Notes under the pieces: generated by a model
Told to the model about the DNA's origin: nothing
Seen by the model: the letters and a program-made list of their open reading frames with translations, nothing else
The model's database searches: none
Position numbers and translations under genes: made by a program
Assembly (NCBI GenBank): GCA_019973155.2
Contig: BPQB01000052.1
Coordinates: 124,001 to 188,000, forward strand
Source: Phanerochaete sordida
Lineage: Eukaryota; Basidiomycota; Agaricomycetes; Polyporales; Phanerochaetaceae
Reading direction: 5' to 3'
DNA length: 64,000 bases
Part shown: positions 1 to 10,597 of the stretch, one piece after another
How positions within the stretch are numbered: the stretch's first letter is position 1
Layout: every line of letters begins with the position of its first letter

Positions 1-1920
1 CGGGACGCGAGAACGGGACGCGTCCGAGGGCCACCTGAGCATCAGTCTCCCGCGAAAGATGACTCGGCGGCCATAGAGCCCGACAACTCGCCTGCCGAGG
101 CGCAGGAACGGGTCAGGGCTTTCCAGCCAAAAGCAGCGTTCTTCGTCGAGAAGGACGAGGATGCGCATCCGGTCAGATCGGCGTTCGCCGTCACCAGGGC
201 CGAGGCCCGCCGAGCCAGAGGCGAAGAAGACCCGCGGCCTCAGCAGAGACAAAGGCCGCAAAGGAAACGCAAAGATACGTGCGCCGCTGCAGAGCTGAAC
301 GTCAGCACAGGGGGACCGAATGGTGGTACGACGGAGCCGAACGAGTCGCGGGACCTCTTCGAGAAGAAGACCGACTGGGAAGGAGAGAACGCTCCCCCGC
401 GAGCTCCCCTTTTGCATCTGGAGGAGGACCGCAAGAGGGCCTTCGTAGAGGGATATCGAGTGGATCCTTTCTTCAAGTCAAGATGGGAGGATCCGAACGC
501 GCACGTCGATTCCTGGTACGCAGGGAAGCGCTTCTTCCGGGATCAGGACGGTCTCCTGTTCTTCCGCGATGCCGACTTCCAGCCCAAGCTTTGCGTGCCT
601 GCTTCGTTGAGAGCCGCCGTGTTGAAGGCACTGCACGAATCCCCCTTCGACTCGGCGCACGCGGGACCGGAGAGGCTCTGGAAGAAGGCGTCAGATATCT
701 TCTACTGGCCGAGGATGCGCAAGGACCTGAAGCGGTTCTGCGCTACCTGCGACGTATGCCAGAAGGCCAAGCCCCGAAACTTCTCGCGTTTCGGAAGGCT
801 GCTACCGAACGCCATCGCATCCCGACCGTTCGAATCGATCTCCATGGACCTGATTGTGGGCTTACCCATGTCAGAAGGCTTCAACGCCATTTGGGTTGTA
901 GTCGATAGACTCACCAAATATGTCCTGTTCGTACCCACTACATCCGGGCTGTCGGCGGAAGGATTCGCCGAGCTGTTCGTCAAGAACGTGGCCTGCAAAT
1001 TCGGCATACCCGAATACATCATCACGGATCGTGACCCGAGATGGACCAGCGAGTTCTGGAGACACGTCGCCCGTTACCTGCGGATCGAGATGTGGTTCTC
1101 ATCTTCCCATCACCCGCAGCATGACGGGCAGACCGAAGTGGCCAACAAGCAGCTGGAGGTGATGCTGCGAAGCTACGTCTCGCAAGATCGGACACAGTGG
1201 GCTGCTTGGCTGCACCTACTGCAACACGCCCACAACAGCCTGACGGCGGGATCAACCGGATACAGCCTGTACTATCTCCTCTTCGGGTTTCAACCCCGAG
1301 ACGGCCTCGTCGGATGGCGCCACAGGGAGGACATCGCGCGGGCACCCCTATCAGAAGCGGTCAAAGCGTTCGTGGATGATCTGGAGTCGCACCGAGAGAA
1401 CGCGCGGCTCACGCTCGCCAAAGCGCAAGACGCGCAAGCTCGAGCGTACAACCGAGGGCGCCGTGCTCTCGTTTTCCGTCCCGGAGACTTGGTGCTGATC
1501 AACCCCCATTCGATTGAATGGAAGGAAGCGAAGGGCGAGGGCGTCAAACTGGGCCCGAAGTTCGTGGGACCGTTCCCCATCCAGGAACGAGTGGGCGAGA
1601 ACACATACCGGCTGGACCTGCCGGACTCCTTCGGCGGATCGTGCGTGCTGAACATCCAGCACTTGTCGGCCTACCAGGCTTCGCCCCCCGAATGGGGCGA
1701 AAGGGCCACTCTCGACACGTCGCGCAAGGACGTGGAACCCAGCGAGGAGTTCCAGGTCGAGAAGATCGTGGGTCATCGATTCAATAGGAAATCGGGCGCT
1801 ATGCAATTCCTGGTCAGATGGGCGGGCCTCACGCCGCTTTACGACTCCTGGCTATCCGCTAAAGACTTGCGGAACGCGCCGCGCCCCCTTTACGACTACA
1901 AGCTATTGAAACAGCTCTAG
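1..1920 (+). CDS. Pol polyprotein C-terminal part: integrase with chromodomain (5' end outside window)
   Basis: The frame is open from base 1 to the stop at 1918-1920, so this is the C-terminal 639 residues of a longer polyprotein. After a charged linker there is an HHCC zinc-binding region (two His near bases 630-660, paired Cys in CATCDVC), then a DDE integrase core: first Asp in SMDLIVG, second in ITDRDPRW, and the Glu in HDGQTEVANKQLE. A GPF/Y-like segment (KFVGPFPI) follows, then a chromodomain of about 50 residues (VEKIVGHRF to YDSWLSAKDL). Integrase inserts the cDNA; the chromodomain probably steers it to modified histones. No stops or frameshifts are seen in the visible part. Confidence 0.93.
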   Translation, partial: RDARTGRVRGPPEHQSPAKDDSAAIEPDNSPAEAQERVRAFQPKAAFFVEKDEDAHPVRSAFAVTRAEARRARGEEDPRPQQRQRPQRKRKDTCAAAELNVSTGGPNGGTTEPNESRDLFEKKTDWEGENAPPRAPLLHLEEDRKRAFVEGYRVDPFFKSRWEDPNAHVDSWYAGKRFFRDQDGLLFFRDADFQPKLCVPASLRAAVLKALHESPFDSAHAGPERLWKKASDIFYWPRMRKDLKRFCATCDVCQKAKPRNFSRFGRLLPNAIASRPFESISMDLIVGLPMSEGFNAIWVVVDRLTKYVLFVPTTSGLSAEGFAELFVKNVACKFGIPEYIITDRDPRWTSEFWRHVARYLRIEMWFSSSHHPQHDGQTEVANKQLEVMLRSYVSQDRTQWAAWLHLLQHAHNSLTAGSTGYSLYYLLFGFQPRDGLVGWRHREDIARAPLSEAVKAFVDDLESHRENARLTLAKAQDAQARAYNRGRRALVFRPGDLVLINPHSIEWKEAKGEGVKLGPKFVGPFPIQERVGENTYRLDLPDSFGGSCVLNIQHLSAYQASPPEWGERATLDTSRKDVEPSEEFQVEKIVGHRFNRKSGAMQFLVRWAGLTPLYDSWLSAKDLRNAPRPLYDYKLLKQL

Positions 1921-2112
1921 CCGACGCCTCGCTAGCCGAGTGCGCGGGAGCCGTGAGGCTGCCTGGGGCGCCCTACTCGCGCGTGGAATCCCACAGGCCC
2001 CTCCTTTTCTTCTCTCTCTCGTCCGACCTGTTCCCCAGCTACCCTCGATTCTTCTTCGCGTATACATATCTCTCTTGACTGTTTTCGACACCCCAGCTTC
2101 GACGATTTCAAC

Positions 2113-4413
2113 ATGACGGTTTACGACTGCGTCCTTCGACGTCAAGAACATCTCCTCTGGGTGCTAGCCCAGTTCCCGCATCCCGAGCGTGTGCGTCTCC
2201 CCACCGATGACAAGCTGACCGCCGTTCTCGAAGTAGGTGGTCAGGGTCTACGCCCTCTCCCCTTCGACGACTTCGAGGATCCTGTCGTCTGGGACCTCTG
2301 CGCGCCCTGGAGGCCGTGGATCCCGGTGCGCACGCCGGAAGAACCAACCTACTGGCCGTGGCTGTTCGGCCGTGGCGGTGACTACCCCGACGCCCAGGCC
2401 GTACCGGGCTCCTCTTTCGACGTTCATCCGAAGTGCAAGGAGAAGGGGCTCGAGATCACCGCGATCCTAAGCGACCTGCTGCTGGCGACCAAGGAGGCGC
2501 GCCGGGAGTGCAGCGCCGACCCTCCGCGGGTTCCTGTGGTCCCTAGACCCCCGTTCCCTTCGAACGAAACCCGGCCGTCGCCGGCGGACGTCGAGAGGGC
2601 GGTGAACCGCTGGAGACTCGGCTGTCTGGATCTCCTTGGGTACTTGGCCTACGTCCTGCAGGGGGACTACCCTCCCTTCGACTTCGACGCCGCCGTTCTC
2701 GTCTCGGCGCGTGAGGCCGCCCGCTACTACGTCTTCGAGGCGCCTCGTCGCGGCGTGTTTCTGAACGTCCCCGACTACGACTACGAGATCGGCACGATGA
2801 AGTTCTGCCGCGAGTTGTGGCTCGAGAACAAGGTCCCGTTTGCCTATCCTTGGAAGGACGGACACGGCTTGCTGTACGACGACGCCTGGGACCCCTTCCT
2901 TCCGGGGAACTTCGCGAGGATCGTCAACCCGTTCGACTTCGGGCCCGAGCGCGCTGCGCTGGCTGAGGAGTTTGGGTCCGGTGTAGCCTTCATCCTGCAG
3001 CAGGACCTCCGGGCGGTCTACGACCTAGCCTACTTCTACGAAGACTTCGCGGACGCTAAGTGGAAGGTGAACCTGCGCGTGTACTACGCGGATTGCCCTC
3101 GACCGGCTTTCCGGGGCGAGGTTAGCAAGATCCCCGGACCCTCGCTGCGGACTCTCGACCTCTACCCGTTCGAGTCGTTTCGAGCGGAGGGACCCTCTCC
3201 CCCGGAACTAATGGCTGCTGAACGAGCTAGTCGGGAAGCCGACGAACCTCGGGAGGCCGAGTCGACTCACGAGCCTTGCCAAGCTTCCAACCTGGAAGAT
3301 CGCCTGGGATCCTCTCCGCCGGCGAGCAGCTCTTCGCCGGAGGAAGAAGAATCTTCACCCCCTCGCTCCCAGTCGCCGTCGACTTCGGGTCATAAGTCAG
3401 CTCACCCCCACTACGAGCGCTTTGCACACGCCGCGAGGGCGATAATCGAGCAAGCCTGCGCCGACGACCTGTTAGTCAGGGACGACCTTATCCCGGACGT
3501 CTTGCCGTCCGTCTCGATAGGAGTGGATGACGCGTTCATGCAAGAATGCGTCGTCATCGTCCCGCCGCCCACCGCGTTGTGCTTCGTAGCGCACTACATG
3601 GAAGGCTACGACCAGACGCTGGGGGACCTATGCTCCGTTGCGGTGCGCTCCGGGATGCCATTCAGGTTGACCTTCTCTACGGAATTCGGCGAGAAGTACT
3701 CGCAAGAGCGAACGGCCGAACTCAGGGAGCTGGGTGCCATCCCCTCGAGCCCTCCGTCTTGGGCGGCCCCTTTCTATGGCGACTTGCTGTCCGTTCCCAG
3801 GCAGGGATCGGCAGCTGATTACCGCGATGCGTACTTCCGCGGGATCAGTTACATCACCTCTCTGCCGCACTACGTGCGCCTCTTCACGTACGGCGGTCTC
3901 ATCTGGCGACTGGCTGTCGCCCACCTGGCCGCGGCCCCAGCGGAACACCCGGTTCGCCGCCTCCTGTGCCGTCCCTCGGACGCTTGGGCACTTTACCGCG
4001 TCGGCGCCGAGCTCAACGCGAACACGAGGCGCTTCTGCGAAGCGTACGCGGTGGCGAATCAAGACCCGCTCGTTCGCACTCTACTGGGCGTCTTCAGCAA
4101 CGGTCAGTCCTTCTGGCCCCCGCAGGAGACCTTCCTGTCGAGCTTCCGTTGGTGGGGGCAATGGTCTCCGCTCAACGAGACCTGGTTCCTGCAGCGCAAG
4201 GCCCGTATCGAAGCGGGAACCGAACGCCCCAAGGCGGTGCACGCCTGGAGTGGAGAATTCTCTCGCGCGCCGGGCGACATGCGCGACCATCCGTGCGCCA
4301 AGTCGACCGCCAACCGCCGCGCCGAGGAAGCTTTAGCCCTTCTCCGCGAAGAGGGTGTCCTGGACGACACGATATTCGGCGACAACGGCGAGGTCTACGC
4401 AGCGCCGTTGTAG
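2113..4413 (+). CDS. Accessory ORF between pol and the 3' LTR, function unknown
   Basis: An intronless 766-codon ORF begins 192 bp after the pol stop and ends 28 bp before the LTR, so it lies inside the element. I do not recognise a domain. The N-terminal 350 residues and C-terminal 300 residues look folded and are rich in Trp, Tyr and Pro. They are joined by an acidic Ser/Pro/Glu-rich linker (about residues 360-440). It has no retroviral-type motifs, zinc knuckles or envelope features (no signal peptide, no membrane segment), which argues against an env gene. It could be a displaced gag-like or captured host ORF. The start is the first ATG of the frame. Expression from the element's single promoter would need reinitiation, splicing or an internal promoter. 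Confidence 0.75.
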   Translation: MTVYDCVLRRQEHLLWVLAQFPHPERVRLPTDDKLTAVLEVGGQGLRPLPFDDFEDPVVWDLCAPWRPWIPVRTPEEPTYWPWLFGRGGDYPDAQAVPGSSFDVHPKCKEKGLEITAILSDLLLATKEARRECSADPPRVPVVPRPPFPSNETRPSPADVERAVNRWRLGCLDLLGYLAYVLQGDYPPFDFDAAVLVSAREAARYYVFEAPRRGVFLNVPDYDYEIGTMKFCRELWLENKVPFAYPWKDGHGLLYDDAWDPFLPGNFARIVNPFDFGPERAALAEEFGSGVAFILQQDLRAVYDLAYFYEDFADAKWKVNLRVYYADCPRPAFRGEVSKIPGPSLRTLDLYPFESFRAEGPSPPELMAAERASREADEPREAESTHEPCQASNLEDRLGSSPPASSSSPEEEESSPPRSQSPSTSGHKSAHPHYERFAHAARAIIEQACADDLLVRDDLIPDVLPSVSIGVDDAFMQECVVIVPPPTALCFVAHYMEGYDQTLGDLCSVAVRSGMPFRLTFSTEFGEKYSQERTAELRELGAIPSSPPSWAAPFYGDLLSVPRQGSAADYRDAYFRGISYITSLPHYVRLFTYGGLIWRLAVAHLAAAPAEHPVRRLLCRPSDAWALYRVGAELNANTRRFCEAYAVANQDPLVRTLLGVFSNGQSFWPPQETFLSSFRWWGQWSPLNETWFLQRKARIEAGTERPKAVHAWSGEFSRAPGDMRDHPCAKSTANRRAEEALALLREEGVLDDTIFGDNGEVYAAPL

Positions 4414-4441
4414 GTACTCAAACGTTTTCGCAGGGGGGCTT

Positions 4442-4775
4442 TGTGACGGCCGGGCGACCTGGGTGAGCGGATGCGAAACCGCTTGCGTACCCGAGGCCCT
4501 TGGCGCCGGTACTTTACGCGCGCCTGCCACGTAGACGTCTCGATAGCACTTACCACATACTCGCAGTTCCCTTTTCGTCTGTTCTTCTCTCTCATCGTCT
4601 ACGTCGCTTCATTACCGTTTCCTCTTCTTATTTGTTTCCCCGTCTGGAATATATCTCTTTCCTCCTCGATTACCGCGCCTCGCTCCGCTCACCGCGGCTG
4701 CCGAAGGCACTCAGTTCCGTCACCTCGGGAGCCCTCTGGCTTGCACCATCGGACGTCCTAAGAAGGGACGTCACA
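4442..4775 (+). repeat. 3' long terminal repeat of the chromovirus
   Basis: A 334-bp block starts TGTGACG and ends CGTCACA, a perfect 7-bp terminal inverted repeat of the TG...CA type. It is preceded by a G-rich polypurine tract. A TATA-like stretch (AATATATC, near 4648) lies in the middle, suitable for an LTR promoter. The partner 5' LTR is outside the window. The 5 bases after it (GCTCT) are the candidate target duplication and cannot be checked here. Confidence 0.75.
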
Positions 4776-5117
4776 GCTCTGCCAGGGCACCGAGAATATT
4801 CTCGGTCGACGTGAGCGGGCATGCCGTGCTCATTAACCCAATCTCTTTCTCTACCAGGCGGATCTCTACCCTGCAGTTAGTGCTCTGCTCACACTCGACG
4901 GATTAAATGCCGCATTAATATCACCCGCAACAGAATCATCAGGTCCCACGGGGCAGTCTGCAAGACGGGGATATGAGCAAGGTTCGTGGGCTGAAGCTGG
5001 GCAGCCTGAGTGCCCGTTCGCAATACACTAAGTTATCGTCAAGTTAGTCTTCTCTTCTCTAAACGATTTTTTTAGCATGTCTGTTGCTTGCAGTTGCGAA
5101 AGAGCCTCTTCTGTCGA
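4776..5117. other. Intergenic, no gene seen
   Basis: The sequence between the LTR end and the first NADAR fragment has only short unrelated open frames. No repeat or RNA gene was recognised. Confidence 0.5.
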
Positions 5118-5220
5118 GGGTACCCTTCAGTCTACCCGACGTCTGACGGTTGACCATCGTGCGCCCCACGTCCATCTTGCCCATTCATTTCTCCGACACG
5201 TCCACGATGGTTTTGTTAGG
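5118..5220 (+). pseudogene. NADAR gene fragment (exon end plus intron)
   Basis: This stretch matches, base for base over long runs, the end of the exon encoding the YPTSEH motif and the following intron of the NADAR gene at 12390-13223 (compare 12735-12820). The shared parts include CCGACGTCTGA, CATCGTGCGCCCCAC and CCGACACGTCC. A short insertion sits before the His codon and the rest of the gene is missing. Because the intron matches as well, this is a DNA-level duplicate, not a processed copy. Confidence 0.75.
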
Positions 5221-7587
5221 CACTAGCTGCTACCCGTGCTTACGCACGGGTTTGAAGATGGCATGTAAAGACGTTCGCAAAGGTTGGGCAAGTCTCACGA
5301 TCAGGCCACGATAATGATGATTAGACGTTCAGAGTACAACGATACTATTAACTCGAGGTGTTACGCGAGCAGTAAGCTCTGCTCAACCTGGCTTTCAGCC
5401 GGAGGAGTACCCGTGGCCTCGGACATCGCCGTTTGTGAACCCATGCGCGCACCTACACGTCCAGCGCCACCCCAATGCAGGCACCTGGCGAGGGCCCCGA
5501 AACGCATCCCCGCTATGAGCGCCACGCAATAAGAGCGTGCGAGTCTCAGCCATTGGACTGTGACCGACTGCTGCAAGCTGTGCAGCAAGGTTCAGAGTCC
5601 ACAAACGACCCTGGCAGGATGCGCGTCTCGGAAGTAGAAGCCTGGGCTCATGAAGACACCGTCACTGAGGATGGATGTGCCAGAAAATGTTGCCGAGGGC
5701 ACGGGTTGCAGCCGAGAAAGGTGCGCGCCGAAGTAGCGTCATGCTCGACGACTTCCCGCCGACGCTGGAAGCCAGGGATTCGCGGCGCTGCTGGCGTTTT
5801 GCGCCCAAGCGCAGCATTTCTGAATCGGCCTTGGTGAACCACGTGCGGAAGGCTGGTATCGCGGTGTTCGTTAGAGTGTCCGCGCGCTCATCGACTGTCG
5901 TGATCAATGTTCGCCGAAGCCGCCAGTCGTGCCTATCGAGGTAGTGAAGATCGTGTCAGTCTTGCTCTACAGTAACGACAGGCAAGACGTCAAACTTGGG
6001 ATTGCGCATGCCAAGATCAGCGAACCGAGCCCGCCTGTCTCAAAGATCATTGCCGAAAAGTCTAGTGTAATATCAGAGAGCATTGACCTGAGGGACGCAG
6101 TTGCAGAGCTCACGGGCGACGTACTTGCGGCGAGGATGGGCGGGACGTACCTCACTGTTGACGTTGAGAATCTCGCAAGCGCAAAGTGGTAGCATGGCGA
6201 TAGGATAACGCTGCACAGATGTGGAATCGAGCGTGGCACACACCGGCAAGCATGGACGATAGAACATCGCACCTGGGAGCTGAGGCCGTCCCGAACACGG
6301 TTTGTCCTTGCCGTTATCGCCTTCTTGCAAGCATGAGCGGCAGTAGTGGGCACGAACCGGGTAGCGGTATATACAATAGTCGACGCGGCGGTGCAGGAGA
6401 CCGGGTTCTGCCCCCTGCGTCATTAGCGGAAGCTTCGCACGAAACGGGTCAGCTCACCGACTTGAACTGCCCTCTGTGGCAGAGTACTCGCATTACCACT
6501 GCCATCTGCTCTGTTGGCCCGTACGCTTATCAGCTGGCGCGGGCACGCACGAAGCTCCGCCCCCGCTGAACGATAACGTAGCTGGACTCGCTGCCACAGC
6601 TGTGGTTTCTCAAACCACTGAAGTTCGGATGCGAATCGGACGGGGAACGGAGAACCGATTGAGGGTGTTGCAGGAGCTCCCATGATAAGTCTTGGGCCCC
6701 ACACCTCGAATGCCGGAGAGTGGATTTTGAGAAGGCGGTTCCGACGGCGGCTGCTGGGTAGTGTGCTTGCGAGCGATGGTCGAGAGTCACGCTATCATGT
6801 TATTGAGAGGTGTCTGCAGTTAAACTGAGAAGTCCGGGCAAGCATAGAGCAGAACTACACACCTTTCAATGGCGCTTTTCCTGGCCTGGCACTCGCACTG
6901 CCATCGCCCACTGCTATCTCGAGGTAACTGAGCCATTGTCGACAGTCCTCCAAGACCTCGAGACCGCTGCCAAGGTGGTTATGGCCTGCTAACGCTATGG
7001 CGAGGATCAGCTCATCTAATAATATTGGAAAGCCACGGGGATTCACGTACCGAAGGAAGTCGGTAACCAAATGGTAAAGGAGCGCAAAGGGCTCATGACT
7101 CATGGTGAGGTCCCGTCACAAACGTCCTTGATGTGACAGAGGAAACCTGTGAAAGAATGAATGCCGGGACGTGAAGCTGGAGAATAAGTTGTGAGGCTTG
7201 TACGCCGACAGGGCTGCGAGACAGGCTGGAGAGTATCGCCTCGCGTGCAAGGGTAAAGAAGTGCAGGGATAAAACGCATGTATTCCTCCGAGTACTGAAC
7301 AGAATCGGACAGACTTGGGACAGACGCCGCTATACATGAGTGCACGGCGTTGGTGTCAGGAGAAGCTAATGTCAAGGGCGAGGCGAGGGGTAGTCGTCGT
7401 GGTCTGCGGGCAAGTGCGAGGACGCGACCGAGAAGCTTCCGCCAGCCCGCTTGAATGACGTCACGGAATCGCTGCGAGGGGAAGCTGGAGAATCACGTGC
7501 CAGTTTCGACGAACAACCAATCCCGTTGCATCTTGTATCGCTCGCATGCATCACATGACGTGTGTTCGAGGTGAATTATATATTGAA
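5221..7587. other. Gene-poor stretch in front of the NADAR array
   Basis: Only short open frames occur on both strands (the longest about 130 codons), without recognisable domains or a convincing set of splice sites. It may hold further decayed array members, but I could not align any part of it with the intact genes. Confidence 0.4.
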
Positions 7588-7960
7588 TACAAGCTCTTGC
7601 CAGCGTAGCCAAATCTCGCCGATGGCATCCGCAAAATTTGGTCGCCGCTCGCGGCGCTGGAGAGGCGACGCGCATGCGCCGCACACAGCGATGCGACTAG
7701 TAAGACGGGGGCATTGCCATGATGGACGTAGCCTTCGAGTCCAAGTTCACGTAAGACGCGTGGCTGAAGGCGCTATCCAACACGGGCGAACGCGAGCTGG
7801 CAGAGTACAATCTAGTGGGTTACGCGGTGCGTTCAGTCGTGTGTTGACTCTACACAAGTTGACCCGTTTTTGGGGCTGCGGCGCGGATGAAAACGGAAGG
7901 AATGAGCTCAGCAAGGCACTCGTACAACCTGGAGACAAGTTGCGCAGGTGAGAAAGCAGA
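7588..7960 (+). pseudogene. Decayed NADAR gene (last two exons)
   Basis: The stretch aligns throughout with bases 12830-13200 of the intact TM-NADAR gene. Shared are the segment around AAG-CTC-TTG-CCA-GCG, the ATGATGGACGT region, the AACACGGGCGA region, the intron, and the final exon with the FWGCG and GRNEL-like codons. It is broken by in-frame TAG (about 7605) and TAA (about 7751) and by small deletions. The nearest relative is the gene at 12390 rather than the adjacent gene at 8669, so array copies have been reshuffled. Confidence 0.85.
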
Positions 7961-8668
7961 GGTCGATCACGATGACGGACATCGTCGTAATATGTTTTTC
8001 CCTTGTAGTCAGTCGAACTCCGCGAGAATCGACAGAGAACATGAGAGGAAGAAGCGGCGTCTGGAGTAGTACAGGAAGAACAAGTAGGCAGCCACGAAAG
8101 GTGAGCTGGTGTCGTCATTCCATGTCTCTTGTGACTGTATGTCTCATATTTTCGTCGAAGCGATTGCCTTTGCGTCTTTGTTGTGGGACGGGAGCCCAGC
8201 ACGATCACCGCTCTGCAAAAAGAACCGTAGTCGAAAAATACCGGGCTCACTAGCCCATTATCTCCGCCCACTAGGACGGAGTTCCGCGCCGCGATCATTC
8301 ATTCCTGTAAGTGGGATATGCGTCAGAGTCCAGCGTCGTCATATATGTCCCAGGGCTGGGTAGGTACTAAGTTGCGCGATGCCTATTCACAATATGCATA
8401 AGGTGCATCGAGCTATTCCACTCGATGCGGCCCCGCGTATGTCATGCCCGTCCGAAAGACTGAGACGAGCATGGTTGTTTAAGTTTTCTTGGGCACATTC
8501 TATAGACTTGATTAAGTGGATCCAACGCTGGTATGGCACGTGACGGAGCTATCGGGTCTCACAGTACTGTATATCTATGCTTATCGGAAGGACTGAAGGG
8601 GATACAATGGGTGGTGCAGTAAATGGCCGACACGCCTTTCTCCTCCGTTCTTCGTTAGTCTGGTCAGC
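7961..8668. other. Intergenic, upstream of the helical-bundle/NADAR gene
   Basis: Nothing is recognised beyond short open frames. The last 200 bases presumably contain the promoter of the gene that starts at 8669; no clear TATA element was seen. Confidence 0.4.
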
Positions 8669-10413
8669 ATGTCTCGCCCTCCCAGTCGTGGAAGAGGCAA
8701 CTCTGTCGACGGCGTTCTTCGCGTCGCCATAGCTTTGTCGGATGACGTCGCTGGGCTACTCGGCATACCACTAATCCACCCCGCGGCAAATCTCGCAAAG
8801 GAAGTCCTCGACATTATCAAGGTACGTTTCTATTCACTAATTTCGGTAATGCCCCCAATATTCCCCCCTCGCCTTATCCGGGTACTCGCATAGGATGTAC
8901 GGTCAGAGAAACTCGAATGGTGCCAGTTAGCAAGACGCTGCATCAGGTTCCTCAACGACATCAGCAAGGCTTTGAGCGGAAATCGGGAACAGGCACCGAG
9001 ATCGCTCATGCAGGACGTTAATACTTTGACTAGGTAAGGCATCCATTGACGGCCATAGTTATTATTCATCAACTAACTTGGCCGAAGTATTTTGGAAAGT
9101 ATGCACGACGACGTCTTAGGCCAGGCTGGGCGGAGCTGGTTTAAAAAGATGCGAACAAGAGCTGAAACGAAGGGCCTTATAGTGCGCTACAACCGCGAGA
9201 TCGACGACGCCATCAAGTCCTTTCAAGTGACCACCCTGATACACATTCGCGTTTCCCCCTCCGATTCGTCCCCGTACAGTGCTCCTGCTCTGGATCGACG
9301 TTCTTCCTCTACCGGCAATCGATTCATGACTCGGACCCCTTCAGCATTACGGTCTACTGCTTCATTGGATTTCACAGCAGCCAGAACTCAGGATGTAGGG
9401 CGAGACAGGTCACTGAGGCCGTCAAGCTCACAGACATTTGCTCCAGCATCTCAATCACGAGACGAGGTGCGTCACATGTTATACTTTCTACAACTTGTCC
9501 ATCATCTCTACGCACTAGCTCGCTGTCCGCGATACTTTGCCAGAGGAACGCGGACGACGCATGGAACGGCACCATAAAAAGTTCGGTGCAACATCAAGGC
9601 ATTCAAGCTCCCAGAGTCATGCAGCACAGTCCGGACGCAGCATGAGCATAGCCAGTCGCTGGAAGTGGTGGAAAAAGACCAAGAAGACCCCGATCCTGTT
9701 CTACGAGAGAGGAAAGCCATACTATGAGTATGTTATCCACTCGGGTGCCGGAAGGATGTACATGACCAGAGGTTGGACTGCAGGTTCACCAACTTTGCGG
9801 CATTTCCAGTGTGCTACCAGGATAGACTGTATCCAACATCAGAACACTGTGCGTGGCGTTACCTGTGCGGAGTGCTGCTAGCGATTCTGATTGTTCTCAG
9901 TATATCAAGCTCTCAAATTTATTGGCCGCCGCTCGGACCTCGCAGAGCGGATCAGGAACGCTCCAAGTGCTCGTCAGGCCCTCATAGAAGCGACCAACAA
10001 TCGACAAAAGCAACGCAGCGACTGGTACCACGTTAACCTCAACATGATGGACCGGGCTCTCCATGCCAAGTTCACTCAGCATGCAGAGCTGCGTGACATG
10101 CTGCTCGGAACAGGAGATAGGTTGCTCATTGAGAACAGTCCTGTAAGCGAAGCAGTGCCGCGGATGGTGCTGACGATGACCAAATTGCCCACAGGTCGAC
10201 GACTTCTGGGGCACCGGGAAGAGTGGTCGAGGGCAAAACGAGCTGGGCAAGGCTCTCATGCGTCTCAGGAACCAGCTACGCCACGAGGCGGAGAAGAATG
10301 CTGTTATGACTGGCGTGAACGCGCACGTCTTCTCGAACCAGACCCGACGCAGAAGCCAATCCCGTGGAGAAGAGAAAGTCGGTACACTCATCTTTGGCTG
10401 CAGCGTACGCTGA
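8669..10413 (+). CDS. Fusion protein: MLKL-NTD-like helical bundle plus NADAR domain
   Basis: Spliced model: 8669-8821, 8894-9033, 9088-9466, 9546-9727, 9784-9848, 9901-10142, 10195-10413 (459 aa). Residues 10-145 form a helical bundle: an amphipathic first helix ending KEVLDIIK, then EKLEWCQLARRC, then RSWFKKMRTRAETKG and a helix ending DDAIKSFQ. This is the pattern of the MLKL N-terminal / fungal cell-death adaptor domain. A Ser/Arg-rich linker with a basic WKWWKKTKK patch follows. Residues 273-416 are NADAR: PILFYERGKPYYE, YPTSEH, RSDWYHVN, KFTQH, FWGTG and GQNELGKALM. NADAR proteins bind and cleave ADP-ribosyl or ribosyl-type linkages; the bundle in relatives controls cell death or oligomerisation. 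The combined role here is inferred. All introns have good donors and keep phase. Confidence 0.85.
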
Positions 10414-10597
10414 CGATTCCTCGCAGCCGCTGCCAACCGTACCCCTGCAGCCACATCCTGACATTGTCCCACAGAGCAGAGCGGCTAGCGTGGAGCCACA
10501 ACATGGAAAGCGAAGGCGTGGCGCAAACGCGCCTTCTGTCTACCGAAAACGTGAGCAATCGGCCTGAGATCTGTCTCGTGGTGACGATGATTAACGA

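Larger units (their letters stand above)
1..4775 (+). mobile_element. Ty3/gypsy chromovirus retrotransposon, 3' portion
   Basis: The window opens inside an LTR retrotransposon. What is visible, in order, is the end of pol (integrase plus chromodomain), a second long ORF, a purine-rich tract (about 4430-4441, run of G) and a 3' LTR (4442-4775). Gag, protease, reverse transcriptase and RNase H would lie left of the window, so completeness and LTR-LTR identity cannot be judged. Integrase followed by a C-terminal chromodomain places it among chromoviruses, which can target chromatin through the chromodomain. Both visible ORFs are uninterrupted, so the copy looks fairly young. It ends about 340 bp before the first decayed NADAR fragment. 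Confidence 0.88.

Noticed and set aside
6855..7103. Possible helical-bundle remnant on the minus strand
   Set aside because: A hydrophobic helix-like stretch is present, but no exon with the Cys/Trp motifs follows and the match to the intact bundles is too weak.
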